This document shows positions 56,341 to 64,000 of a stretch of DNA of 64,000 bases, one piece after another. Positions within the stretch are counted from its first letter, which is position 1, and each line of letters opens with the position of its first letter. The notes under the pieces were generated by a model. The model saw only the letters and a list, made by a program, of their open reading frames with translations, did not search any database and had not been told where the DNA came from. A program made the translations under genes and the position numbers. Source of the stretch: Eucommia ulmoides (lineage: Eukaryota; Streptophyta; Magnoliopsida; Garryales; Eucommiaceae); NCBI GenBank assembly GCA_016647705.1, contig CM028336.1, positions 6,754,048 through 6,818,047 of the forward strand, given 5' to 3'.

Positions 56341-57341
56341 TCATCCGATAGGTCTATATTTACTCCAATATTTGGTAGGACGGGGAAGTAGTAAAATTAC
56401 TAAAATAACCATACACACTCCCCAACAAACACTAAAACACTAATAGGTGATTAGTCGTAAATAACAAATATAATTTGTTATTACTTCTATTTAAAATATA
56501 AATTTTAATTTAGTCATTTAAATTAATTTTTACTTACATATTAATCCCTAATCTCACATATTTTCGCGCTTGTATAATATTAGTTATATTTACTTATATA
56601 ATATTAGTTACAGAATACAAATTATTTGTAATTATATCACATGTACTCATGTAATATTTATTATATTAAACAAATTATACATATGTTATATATATATAAC
56701 TGTGAGAATACAACGTATGTATTGGGTTTTTCGTCATTTTTTAATGTGCAGAACTAAAACACCAGTTGCAATTGATTATGTGACTGTTTTAAAATTAAGG
56801 GTAAAATAAAAAACTTGACACATAAATACCTATTTTATTTTAATTTATTCACAATTATATCATAATTAATTTACGTTTTCAATTAAATTCGAGGTTTTTG
56901 TTAATTGAAATTTAGTCCTAGTAATTAGTCATTAGTTCCCACTTTTATAATTTATATAATTTTGAAATCCATCAATTTTGACAATACCAATATTACCCTT
57001 ACATTACTAGTACATTTATTTCTAGAATTGTTGATGCCATCAATCAATTTAAATAAAATTTAAAAAACTTATAACTTTTAATTAACTACTTTGTTTTTGA
57101 TAAAATTTAAAGACATATACTTGGGTTAGTCCAGTTAGTAAGATGAGAAGCCTCATTTAGAACTGAAACCCGCCTTGAAAGCAGAGTAAAGACCATTGGA
57201 TATCCTCATATTTTTGTCATTTCTTTTGTGCCCTCTCAACCATGGTTGACTCGGGCTCAAGTTGGATAATTATCATTCTGTTGAGTATAGTGAGCGTTTG
57301 GGTTTCATATGAGGCTCTTTTCATATCTAGAAGCCACCGAG
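56341..57341. other. Intergenic AT-rich sequence
   Basis: No gene or bounded repeat seen. Confidence 0.4.
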
Positions 57342-58222
57342 AGGGGTATGCAAGGATCTGTATAACCCAACCCACCTAGCTGATTTGACTGGGCTGGCCC
57401 GCAAAAATTCAGGCCTGTAATATATAGGGTTGAGAGACAGGTGTAAAGATATTAAAATCTAGGGTATAGGGTTGGATAACGGGTTTGGTCATGCCAAACC
57501 CTTAACACCCGATCTGACCAATCAATCGTTAAATAGGACTAGGGATTTTGCTTCAGTTCATTTTTTCACTCTTCCAGACGTGCACCGCTCCTCTCTGAGT
57601 CTTTCTTCCTCTGTTCTCGACTTCTCCAATCTTGAGAATATTGCGAAGACAGTCTTCAATTCCAGACTCGTTCTTTTTCTTATTCTCTTCTTTGATTCTT
57701 CGTCTTCGATTCTTCTTCTTCTTTTTCCTCCCAATATGTCTTCCAAAGATAGTATTCGATTCTTCTTCTTCTTTCCAATATGTTTTCGATTCTCATCTAG
57801 ATATATTATTACTGTCTGAAGAACCAATAGTTAGCGAAGATGTAAGGCAATTGTTAATGAAATCATGAGGCGTAAGCAGGTATGTGAAAGTTTTGTTGTA
57901 ATTTCATGTTTGTTTCTGTTGAATCTGGTCTAAGTTTTGTTCTAGCCCGATTTGTGATTTGTTTCTGTTAAATCGATCAAAGTTTCGTTCTACATTTAAA
58001 TGCCCCGTTTGTTTCTTCTTTTATTTGTTTATGTTGTTTTTGTTCTTCCTCTGACCTCACCCAATCGAAATCCGACTGGATTCAATTACACCCGAAAACA
58101 TCGGATTTCCATGTCATTCGGTCGAAATCGGATCTAGAGATCTCTTGACCCAACATAATCGGGTCGGGTATCGGATTTGCCCAAAATACCCCCCACCCGA
58201 TTTGTGCACACCCCACCCCTAG
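57342..58222. mobile_element. Possible hAT-like non-autonomous element (0.9 kb)
   Basis: The left end AGGGGTATGCAAGGATCTG and the reversed right end CTAGGGGTGGGGTGTGCAC share AGGGGT and a TGCA word. Flanks ccaccgag and ccacaaag agree at 6 of 8. Both subterminal regions are rich in ACCCAACCC/CCCGATTTG words, as in plant hAT elements. The middle has a CT-rich stretch with a spurious frame (57472-57819). The ends are offset by two bases and the call is tentative. Confidence 0.35.
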
Positions 58223-58842
58223 CCACAAAGTCCCTACCAATTTTGAGGAAAGAACTTAGCTTCGAATGATACTAAGTGGTTTCCACCAAGTTCGAAAAAG
58301 AAAATGTTAATGAGTGAACCTGTGGCGCCAAGTGGCCGTGTGAGGGGAGTGCAAACGAAAGGTTACACGCTACTAGCTCTTAGGGAACACTATAGCAATT
58401 AAATTTTGAATATAATCCGAATGTACAAGACCAATATGAGAATGCACACTTAAGATCACATGAAAAGGTGATTAGTCGAGTTGCACATAAGCTGGTAAAC
58501 CTCACGCACTAGATTAAAAATTGTGTCGACAAAAGCATCAGCTGGCGAAACGAGTAGCATTGAATATTTTCTCCTGTTTGGTTCAGAACCATGTTGTCTT
58601 GAAACTGTTTCATTAACCATCCATGAACACAAACCAAAGCGATTACGACAAGGGAATAAAATGCCGCCCCCCCCAAAAAAAAAATCATTCATAAATTATC
58701 CAGAATGAACACCAAAAAGAGACATCATGATGGTGTATTCTTGAACATCAACGAGAAAGTAATGTATTATTGAAAAACAACTCTCTCCATTTACTGTTTT
58801 TCATCAGCTGAAATGACTTCAGACAACTTCCAAATCTCCATT
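58223..58842. other. Sequence between the hAT-like element and the possible exon
   Basis: No convincing gene. A C-run and A-run at about 58665-58685 is simple repeat. It could be the 3' untranslated region of the minus-strand exon at 58843-58899. Confidence 0.35.
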
Positions 58843-58899
58843 TCACTTCTCTTCCGACTCCGATTTCTCAAAAAATGTTTTCCTCAACCAATCAAAAGG
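58843..58899 (-). CDS. Possible terminal exon of an unidentified minus-strand gene
   Basis: After a good acceptor (TTTATATTGCAG, ending 58900) the minus strand reads PFDWLRKTFFEKSESEEK and a stop at 58843. The acidic tail, coherent frame and acceptor suggest a real last exon of 18 codons. I found no convincing upstream exon among the MITEs to the right, so it may be the tail of a gene lying beyond or a chance match. Confidence 0.25.
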   Translation of the reverse strand, partial: PFDWLRKTFFEKSESEEK

Positions 58900-58990
58900 C
58901 TGCAATATAAATACAATGAGGGGGTAGTAAATTTAGATACTTGAGTGAAAATTTGAAGAAAACAACAATGCTAACGCTGAAATACACTTA

Positions 58991-59120
58991 GGTAGTGTTT
59001 GGATGAGCTGAAATTGGAGCTCGGAATTGGAATTAGAAATGAAGCTATTCCAGACTTTTTACATGCGTTCATTTCTGATTCCATTTCCAAGGCCCCAATT
59101 TTATAGAACCAAACACCACC
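58991..59120. mobile_element. MITE, PIF/Harbinger-like (130 bp)
   Basis: Termini GGTAGTGTTTGG and, reversed, GGTGGTGTTTGG; both flanks are tta (58988-58990, 59121-59123). The arms match inward for about 40 bases with CTCGGAATTGGAATTAG and its partner. TTA duplication and GG...TTTGG ends fit Tourist/PIF MITEs. Confidence 0.75.
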
Positions 59121-59188
59121 TTAATTCAACCACAACAGATTGCAATGCTTCAAGAAATGGGCATACTAGAACCATATGAATAACCTAA

Positions 59189-59323
59189 GGCAGTGTTTGG
59201 TAGTAAGGAGTTGGAGTCTCGGAATTGGAACTAGAAATGAGCACATGCAAATTTCAAGTTTTGCATGGGTTTATTTCCAAATTCCAATTGCGAGGCTCCA
59301 ATTCCTTACAACCAAACACTACC
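59189..59323. mobile_element. MITE of the same family, near-perfect hairpin (135 bp)
   Basis: Left GGCAGTGTTTGGTAGTAAGG and reversed right GGTAGTGTTTGGTTGTAAGG match at 17 of 20 bases and continue for about 40. The left flank is taa; the right flank is aga, so the duplication is not preserved. By sequence it is a sister of the MITE at 58991. Confidence 0.75.
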
Positions 59324-59710
59324 AGAGTGGAAAAAAAGTCATGGAACGCTGAGCATATACCAAGCATGACAGTAAAAAAGAGAAAAAGGCAACTCGAGAA
59401 ACCCTAAACAAATCATCTAATGGTGGCTCCCGTTGGACAAAATTGACAAATATGTTCGGCAGGCCTATTCAATTTCAGCTTTATAGAGTTTATAATGATG
59501 GCAAAAACACTCGTTGGAGAACATAACTATAAAGGGGGAAGAGGCATCACAAAAAGTTGCCCAAGTCCCCTAATCGAGAACCATTCATACCTAAGGTGCC
59601 GAGGTGAACTCAAAATTGGTGGGATTTAACCACAAGATTTGCCTATTCAACTTAAAAATTCATTACTCAAAATCAGCCAAATAGCTGTTTAGCCACGATC
59701 AAAATAGTAG
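59324..59710. other. Intergenic sequence between MITEs
   Basis: No gene, RNA or bounded repeat recognised. Confidence 0.35.
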
Positions 59711-60036
59711 GGCTCGTTTGGCTGTCTAACTCATCCTATTTTATTAATTATATTATTTTTGATGAATAGAGTTCTATATTACTTACCTTATTTACCTATG
59801 GTTTAATCAAAATTACATATTATTTGCTCGAACATAGAAACATACAATTGTTTTTAATTAGTTTTTTAACTATATTATACTCCAAATACACGTCAAAAAT
59901 AGCATATTAACTAGAAGTAAAATGGTTTAGCTAGTTAATTTTTTTACATATTTTTCATTTTTAGAACAAAACACTAAATTATAACAATTCTTATATCAAC
60001 CAATTGAAAACGAAATGAAGGACAACCAAATGGGCC
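59711..60036. mobile_element. MITE, same family as in the TFIIS intron (326 bp)
   Basis: Ends GGCTCGTTTGGCTGTC and, reversed, GGCCCATTTGGTTGTC match at 13 of 16 bases. The interior shares ACTAGAAGTAAAATGGTT-like text with 54820-55100. Confidence 0.65.
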
Positions 60037-60106
60037 TTTAATAACTAATTCATTCGTCTAGCATGGTTGGACTACAATTCCTAATTTTCATTCGTAAGTT
60101 TATTAG

Positions 60107-61507
60107 GTGGTGTTTGGTTGGTGTTTCTATTTCTATAACTAATAAACTGGGATGAAATAGGATGAGATGGGAATTATGTTCCATTTTTCTGGATAGAAAC
60201 ATGTTTGGTAACAACCATTATCCTGAAATTGTTTATTTTAATTTATGAGAATAGAAATAAGAAACATGTTTGGCTACAACATTTGCTCTTTTTTCATTTA
60301 AATGCGGTGGTTGCGTGGTAGTGGTGGAAATAGCTTTGTGGGAGTAAATAGGAATCAACATTATTTTGTTTGTTCTGAGATTCTTAAAGAATTCGGAAAT
60401 AGCTCCAAATTACTCTCAAAATTTTGAAAATAGAAACGTGTTTACTAAGGTGGCGTTTGGTTAGTGTTCCCACTTTTCTCAACTCAACTGAGATGGGTTG
60501 GGTTGGGTTGAGAATTTTGTTTCTTACTAGGAACAGAATTGCGTTTGGTAACGACAATATTTTTTTGTGCTGGGAACAGAATCGCGTTTGGTAACGATAT
60601 TATCCTAGAATTATTTTCTCACAATTTTTTTATTTTTTTTAATTTCTTTTTATTTTTTTAATTTTTTTTCTTCTTTTTTCTTTTTCTTTTTCTTCTTTTC
60701 TCTTCCTTCGTCTTCATCTTCACCGAACAGGGCGATCGAATTCCACAGAGATTTTGATGAACGAACAACGAAAATCGATTTCATCAACGAGCAACGAAAT
60801 CGATTTCGATTTTGTGAACGAACAACGATTTCAATTTCAAGAACGAACAATCGATTTCGTCAATGAGCACCGAAATTGATTTTGAAAATGAACGAACAAC
60901 CAAACCCTAAAGGGTGAACGAAATCGAAACCCTAAATGGCGAGGACGAGGGCGATGGCAAGGACGACGACAATTGCGAGAAGGAATGAGCGGTAAAGACG
61001 ATTGCGAGGAGGAGGAACGAGCGGCGAAGGAAGGAATCCGACAATTTCGAGGAAGACGACGGCAAAGAAGATGGCAAGGAGGAACGATTTCAAACAGACA
61101 GTAACCTATGGTTTGGATAGGAGGAGAAGAATGAGTTCGGCGAATGAAAAAGTCAAAAAAATGAAGGGTTTCGAAAATGCGTAGGATGAAGTTCGAACAA
61201 GAGGTCTCATTAACAATTCAATAAATTCCGAGCGCGTCCTCATTTTGGGTTCAGTTTTTTAGGCAAAAAAAAAAACAATTTTTTTTTGTTTCTCACTTCC
61301 TTAGGATTTTGAGAATCAATTCTCATTTTTTGGGTTGAGTTTTGTGTCTACCAAATGCGTTCCCAAAAATCAATCCCAGAATTTTGGGGTTGAGTTGGAT
61401 TGAGTTGGAATGAAAACACTAATCAAATGGGGCCTAAACGTTTCTCTATATTAATCCTAAAATTTTGGAAGCGGTAGCAGAGAACATAAACAGTAACCAA
61501 ACGGGGC
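60107..61507. mobile_element. Outer PIF-like element, holding an inner one
   Basis: Left end GGTGGTGTTTGGTTGGTG after tta; the reversed right end reads GCCCCGTTTGGTTACTG. Sequence either side of the inner element is continuous in sense (ATAGAAACGTG on the left, ACGTTTCTCTAT on the right). The right flank was overwritten by the LTR beginning at 61510. Ends are fair, not exact. Confidence 0.5.
60449..61434. mobile_element. Inner PIF/Harbinger-like element (986 bp)
   Basis: Termini GGTGGCGTTTGGTTAGTG and reversed GGCCCCATTTGATTAGTG agree at 13 of 18, with AACTCAACT-rich arms behind. Both flanks are taa (60446-60448, 61435-61437). The interior has repeated GAACGAACAACGA and AATCGATTTCG words (about 60750-60900) and no transposase. 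Frames here are not genes. Confidence 0.72.
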
Positions 61508-61509
61508 GT

Positions 61510-61730
61510 TGTTGTAACTACGTGCGCTACGTATCCCACTTGTTATAAGTATGGACCTACCCATATCTCCATATTGGTATGATATTATCCACTTTGGGCC
61601 TAAGCCCTCATTGTTTTCCTTTTGGACTCTACTCAAAAGGCCTCATAAAATGTAGATATTGTCTACACCTATATACCAATGATCCTCATTTTCTTCTAGC
61701 CGATGTGGGACTTTAATTGCACACCTAACA
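61510..61730 (-). repeat. 221-bp copia LTR, minus orientation
   Basis: Reversed, it starts TGTTAGGTGTGCAATTAAAG and ends GTAGTTACAACA. It matches 62589-62809, also exactly 221 bp, including AGTCCCACATCGG and GGCTTAGGCCCAAAGTGGA. A polypurine tract (GAGGGGAGAAT on the minus strand) lies just right of it, so it was the 3' LTR of a minus-strand element. Confidence 0.82.
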
Positions 61731-62579
61731 ATTCTCCCCTCAAACAAAGGACCATCGAGCCTCCCCTCAAACAATCATCAATTTGTCCACTCTCTACCGA
61801 GGTCCAACTACTTATCTTCAGTGCATTGGAACACACGCCTTAGGTGAAGCACCTGAGCACCGCCTACCTCAAAAGCTTGGTCAATTCCTCTCCACAACGT
61901 TGGAGCACACGCCTTACGTGAAGCACCGGAGTACTGCTTACCTCGAGAGTTCGCTCTATCCAGGTCAACTCTTCTTCACCATGTTGGGGTTAAGACACGA
62001 CCATGAAGCATCCGGAGCACACCGCCTGTACAATCGAGCTCATCCATGGATCCTATCGCGAGCTAATCGGTGGGCCCACCACCTTTGTTCAGCATTCCAA
62101 GGAAATCAACCACATGACTAAGTCAGGGGCGTGGCTCTGATACCAATTTGTTGTGACAAACTGCTGATTAGATACTGAATCGATAATAGTTCCGACAAGA
62201 ATAATAATAAGCACACAGAAGGAAACACACGATATTTACGTGGTTCGATAATTTGCCTACGTCCACAGGCGAGACCATACATTTTATTAATAGAAAACAG
62301 AGAGTTATTTTGTAAGCTAGACACTGGAATTTATCCCAAATAATAGAGCCCTTAAACCCTTATACATCTTCTCTAAGAATACTTCCTATCAAGATGAGAT
62401 AGAAAATGGGATGCTCTCATTTGGCCAAGGCTCCTCCTATTTACAGGAGAGAGAAATTGATTTCAACCACACAATTTCCACCCAATCTCATTACTCCCAC
62501 CTAACAACTTACAACCTAAAACATTTAATGGCAAAGAATCATAATTAATGCTAAGTGGTTGAGGTCACCAACTTACTCA
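61731..62579 (-). mobile_element. Copia/TRIM-like remnant: internal region, primer site and a different LTR
   Basis: Between the polypurine tract at 61731 and a minus-strand primer site at 62137-62148 (reversed, ATTGGTATCAGAGCC) lie only 0.4 kb without gag or pol, as in TRIM elements. Beyond the primer site, from 62149, an LTR-like sequence ends GTTTGTCACAACA on the minus strand and includes ATATTTACGTGGTTCG, a phrase common in plant copia LTRs. It is not similar to the 221-bp LTR except for its last nine bases. The right limit near 62579 is an estimate. Confidence 0.5.
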
Positions 62580-62588
62580 CAAATTAAT

Positions 62589-62809
62589 TGTTAAGTGTGC
62601 AACCAAAGTCCCACATCGGTTAGAAAAAAGGAGGCACATTGGTATATATGTGTGGACAATATCTCCATTGGTATGAAGCCTTTTGGGTAGAGTCCAAAAG
62701 CAAAACCACGAGAGCTTAGGCCCAAAGTGGACAATATCATACTAATGTGGACATATGGGTAAGTCCATACTTAAAACAAGTAGGATACGTGGAGCACGTA
62801 GTCACAACA
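62589..62809 (+). repeat. 5' LTR of TNT1-like copia element (221 bp)
   Basis: Starts TGTTAAGTGTGCAACCAAAG and ends GTAGTCACAACA, followed by the primer site. Confidence 0.85.
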
Positions 62810-62875
62810 AACTGGTATCAAAGCTAGTCACAACAAACTTCTCAGTAACTGCTGATATAGATCTCAAATTTTGCA

Positions 62876-63615
62876 ATGGTGACAAAATTTAAGGTAGGAA
62901 AGTTCGATGGCAAGAATGATTTCAGCATATGGCGTATCAAGATGCACGCTTTGATGGTTCAACAGGGGCTTCATAAAGCACTAAAATCCAAAACGTCTAT
63001 TCCCGGCACGATGCTAGACACCGACGAGGATAACCTGATGGAGAAGGCATATTGTGCAATTTTATTATACCTGAGTGACGGAGTGTTGCGGAAGATTACA
63101 AATGAAACTTCGGCCATCGGACTATGGCTGAAGTTGAAAAGTTTGTACATGACGAAGTCTCTGACAAATCACTTGTATCTTAAGAAGCGATTATACACGT
63201 TGCAGCTGAATGAAGGAACACAGGTCCAAGACCACCTTGATGAATTCAATAAAATCATTGTTGATTTGAAAAATATTGATGTCAAGGTAGATAATGAAGA
63301 TCAAACAATTATTTTGTTGTGTTCGTTGTCACCCTTGTACGAGCACTTTATCAATACAATGATGTTTGGTAATTAAACGATCTACATGGAGAGCATTAAA
63401 ACTGCTTTGAACTCCAAGGAGTTGAAGAAAAAGATTGTCGAGAAAAGAGAAGGAAGCTCTAGTGAAGGCTTATTCGCAAAAGGAAGAACATCGGCAAATG
63501 GTTCGAGCAACAAAGATCTAGGTCAAAATCAAAGCCTAGAAAGATCAAGTGTTGTCACAAGGAATGACATATCAGGAAAGATTGTCCAGAGCGAAAAGAA
63601 AAGGGAAAAATGAAC
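62876..63615 (+). pseudogene. gag of TNT1-like copia element
   Basis: [40 protein letters not shown] and [18 protein letters not shown] are the UBN2-type gag core of TNT1-94-like elements. A TAA at 63374 interrupts the frame, which then continues MESIKTALNSKELKKK. Near 63550 another frame reads KCCHKE, a stop, then HIRKDCPE, the expected zinc knuckle (CxxC...H...C). So there is one in-frame stop and one shift. Confidence 0.85.
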
Positions 63616-63689
63616 GACTCAAGATCTAGAGACACTAGTATAGTGGAAGAAACTTTTTTAATGGAGATCTTCTCACTTGCACAATCGGA

Positions 63690-64000
63690 AGCTTTGGAGA
63701 CGAATGGATTCTAGACACCGGATGTTCTTATCATATGTGTCCCAACAAAGATTGGTTTACCACCTACAGACAAATCGACGGTGGTAAAGTCCTGCTGAGA
63801 AACAATGCAGCCTACAAGGTTATTGGAATAGGAACATTCTAGATTAGAATGTTTGACGGCATTGTGAGAACTCTCTCAGATGTCAGGCATGTTCCAGAAC
63901 TGAGGAAGAATTTGATTTCCTTGGGTACGCTCAACTCCATCGGCTATATGTACAAAGCTAGAGGTGGAGTTGTAAGGATTTCCTTGGGTACGCTCAACTC
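63690..64000 (+). pseudogene. Protease of TNT1-like copia element (partial)
   Basis: [18 protein letters not shown] (about 63708-63760) carries the DTG aspartic active site in its copia form. Then [10 protein letters not shown], a stop, IRMFDGIVRTLSDVRHVP and LRKNLISLGTLNS. The last part repeats a 24-base block (63914-63937 and 63977-64000) in place of the usual sequence. The rest is outside the window. Confidence 0.83.

Larger units (their letters stand above)
62589..64000 (+). mobile_element. TNT1-like Ty1/copia retrotransposon (5' part)
   Basis: A 221-bp LTR (62589-62809), an initiator-Met primer site (ACTGGTATCAAAGC, 62811-62824), gag and the start of protease are all on the plus strand, running off the right edge. 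Its LTR equals the inverted one at 61510-61730. Confidence 0.88.

Noticed and set aside
60650..61184. Open frames with Lys/Glu/Arg-rich peptides
   Set aside because: They lie within a PIF-like element over GAACGAAC-type simple repeats; no conserved domain.
1..64000. tRNA, rRNA or snoRNA genes
   Set aside because: I looked for A/B-box pairs, cloverleaf-like arms and rRNA-like blocks and saw none convincing; the tRNA-like words present are retrotransposon primer sites.

Overview
This window is plant nuclear DNA, from an angiosperm and probably a eudicot. The evidence is spliceosomal introns, Ty3/gypsy elements of the Tat/Ogre lineage with a second RNase H, Ty1/copia elements with an initiator-Met primer site, plant L1-type LINEs, hAT and PIF-like elements and a plant-type TFIIS gene. 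I cannot name the species. Most of the 64 kb is layered transposon sequence. I see two credible host genes: a small intronless gene of unknown function (39321-39743, + strand) and a two-exon TFIIS gene (53867-56003, - strand).

Layout. 1-5979: minus-strand Tat-type gypsy element (integrase, RNase H, RT, protease, gag, then its LTR), running off the left edge. 5980-6579: copia fragment, copy A (gag leader, primer site, part of an LTR). 6577-11514: non-autonomous Tat-related element of the LARD type, mostly made of tandem arrays (60, 50 and 121 bp units and a hairpin cluster). 11515-13575: AT-rich unit H, split by a 1.4 kb MULE-like inverted-repeat element. 13576-37531: copia copy B, opened by a second Tat gypsy element (13938-33510). 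That element's 5' LTR was itself opened by an Ogre-like, pol-less element (14355-23096), and the copia LTR was opened by a copia solo LTR (34302-36478). Then come a second copy of unit H, the small host gene, a 4 kb hAT-type element holding a 2.7 kb gypsy solo LTR (40695-44702), an L1-type LINE interrupted by a second solo LTR of the same family in the other orientation (44757-50240), another LINE tail (about 51600-52990), TFIIS, a cluster of MITEs, and a TNT1-like copia element running off the right edge.

The insertion order can be read from target-site duplications: the copia came first, then the Tat element (ancestral site aagcc, still seen uninterrupted in copia copy A), then the Ogre-like element (acttt). 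Almost all element genes are broken by stops and frameshifts. The main exception in organisation, though not in integrity, is a gene-like unit on the opposite strand between pol and the 3' LTR of the second Tat element (30119-32314). It has its own TATA box and at least two GT-AG introns of 87 bp, and resembles the plant 'putative gypsy type transposon' family. I regard it as the most interesting object here. I found no evidence of a wholly new biological system; the novelty is in element structure and evolution.
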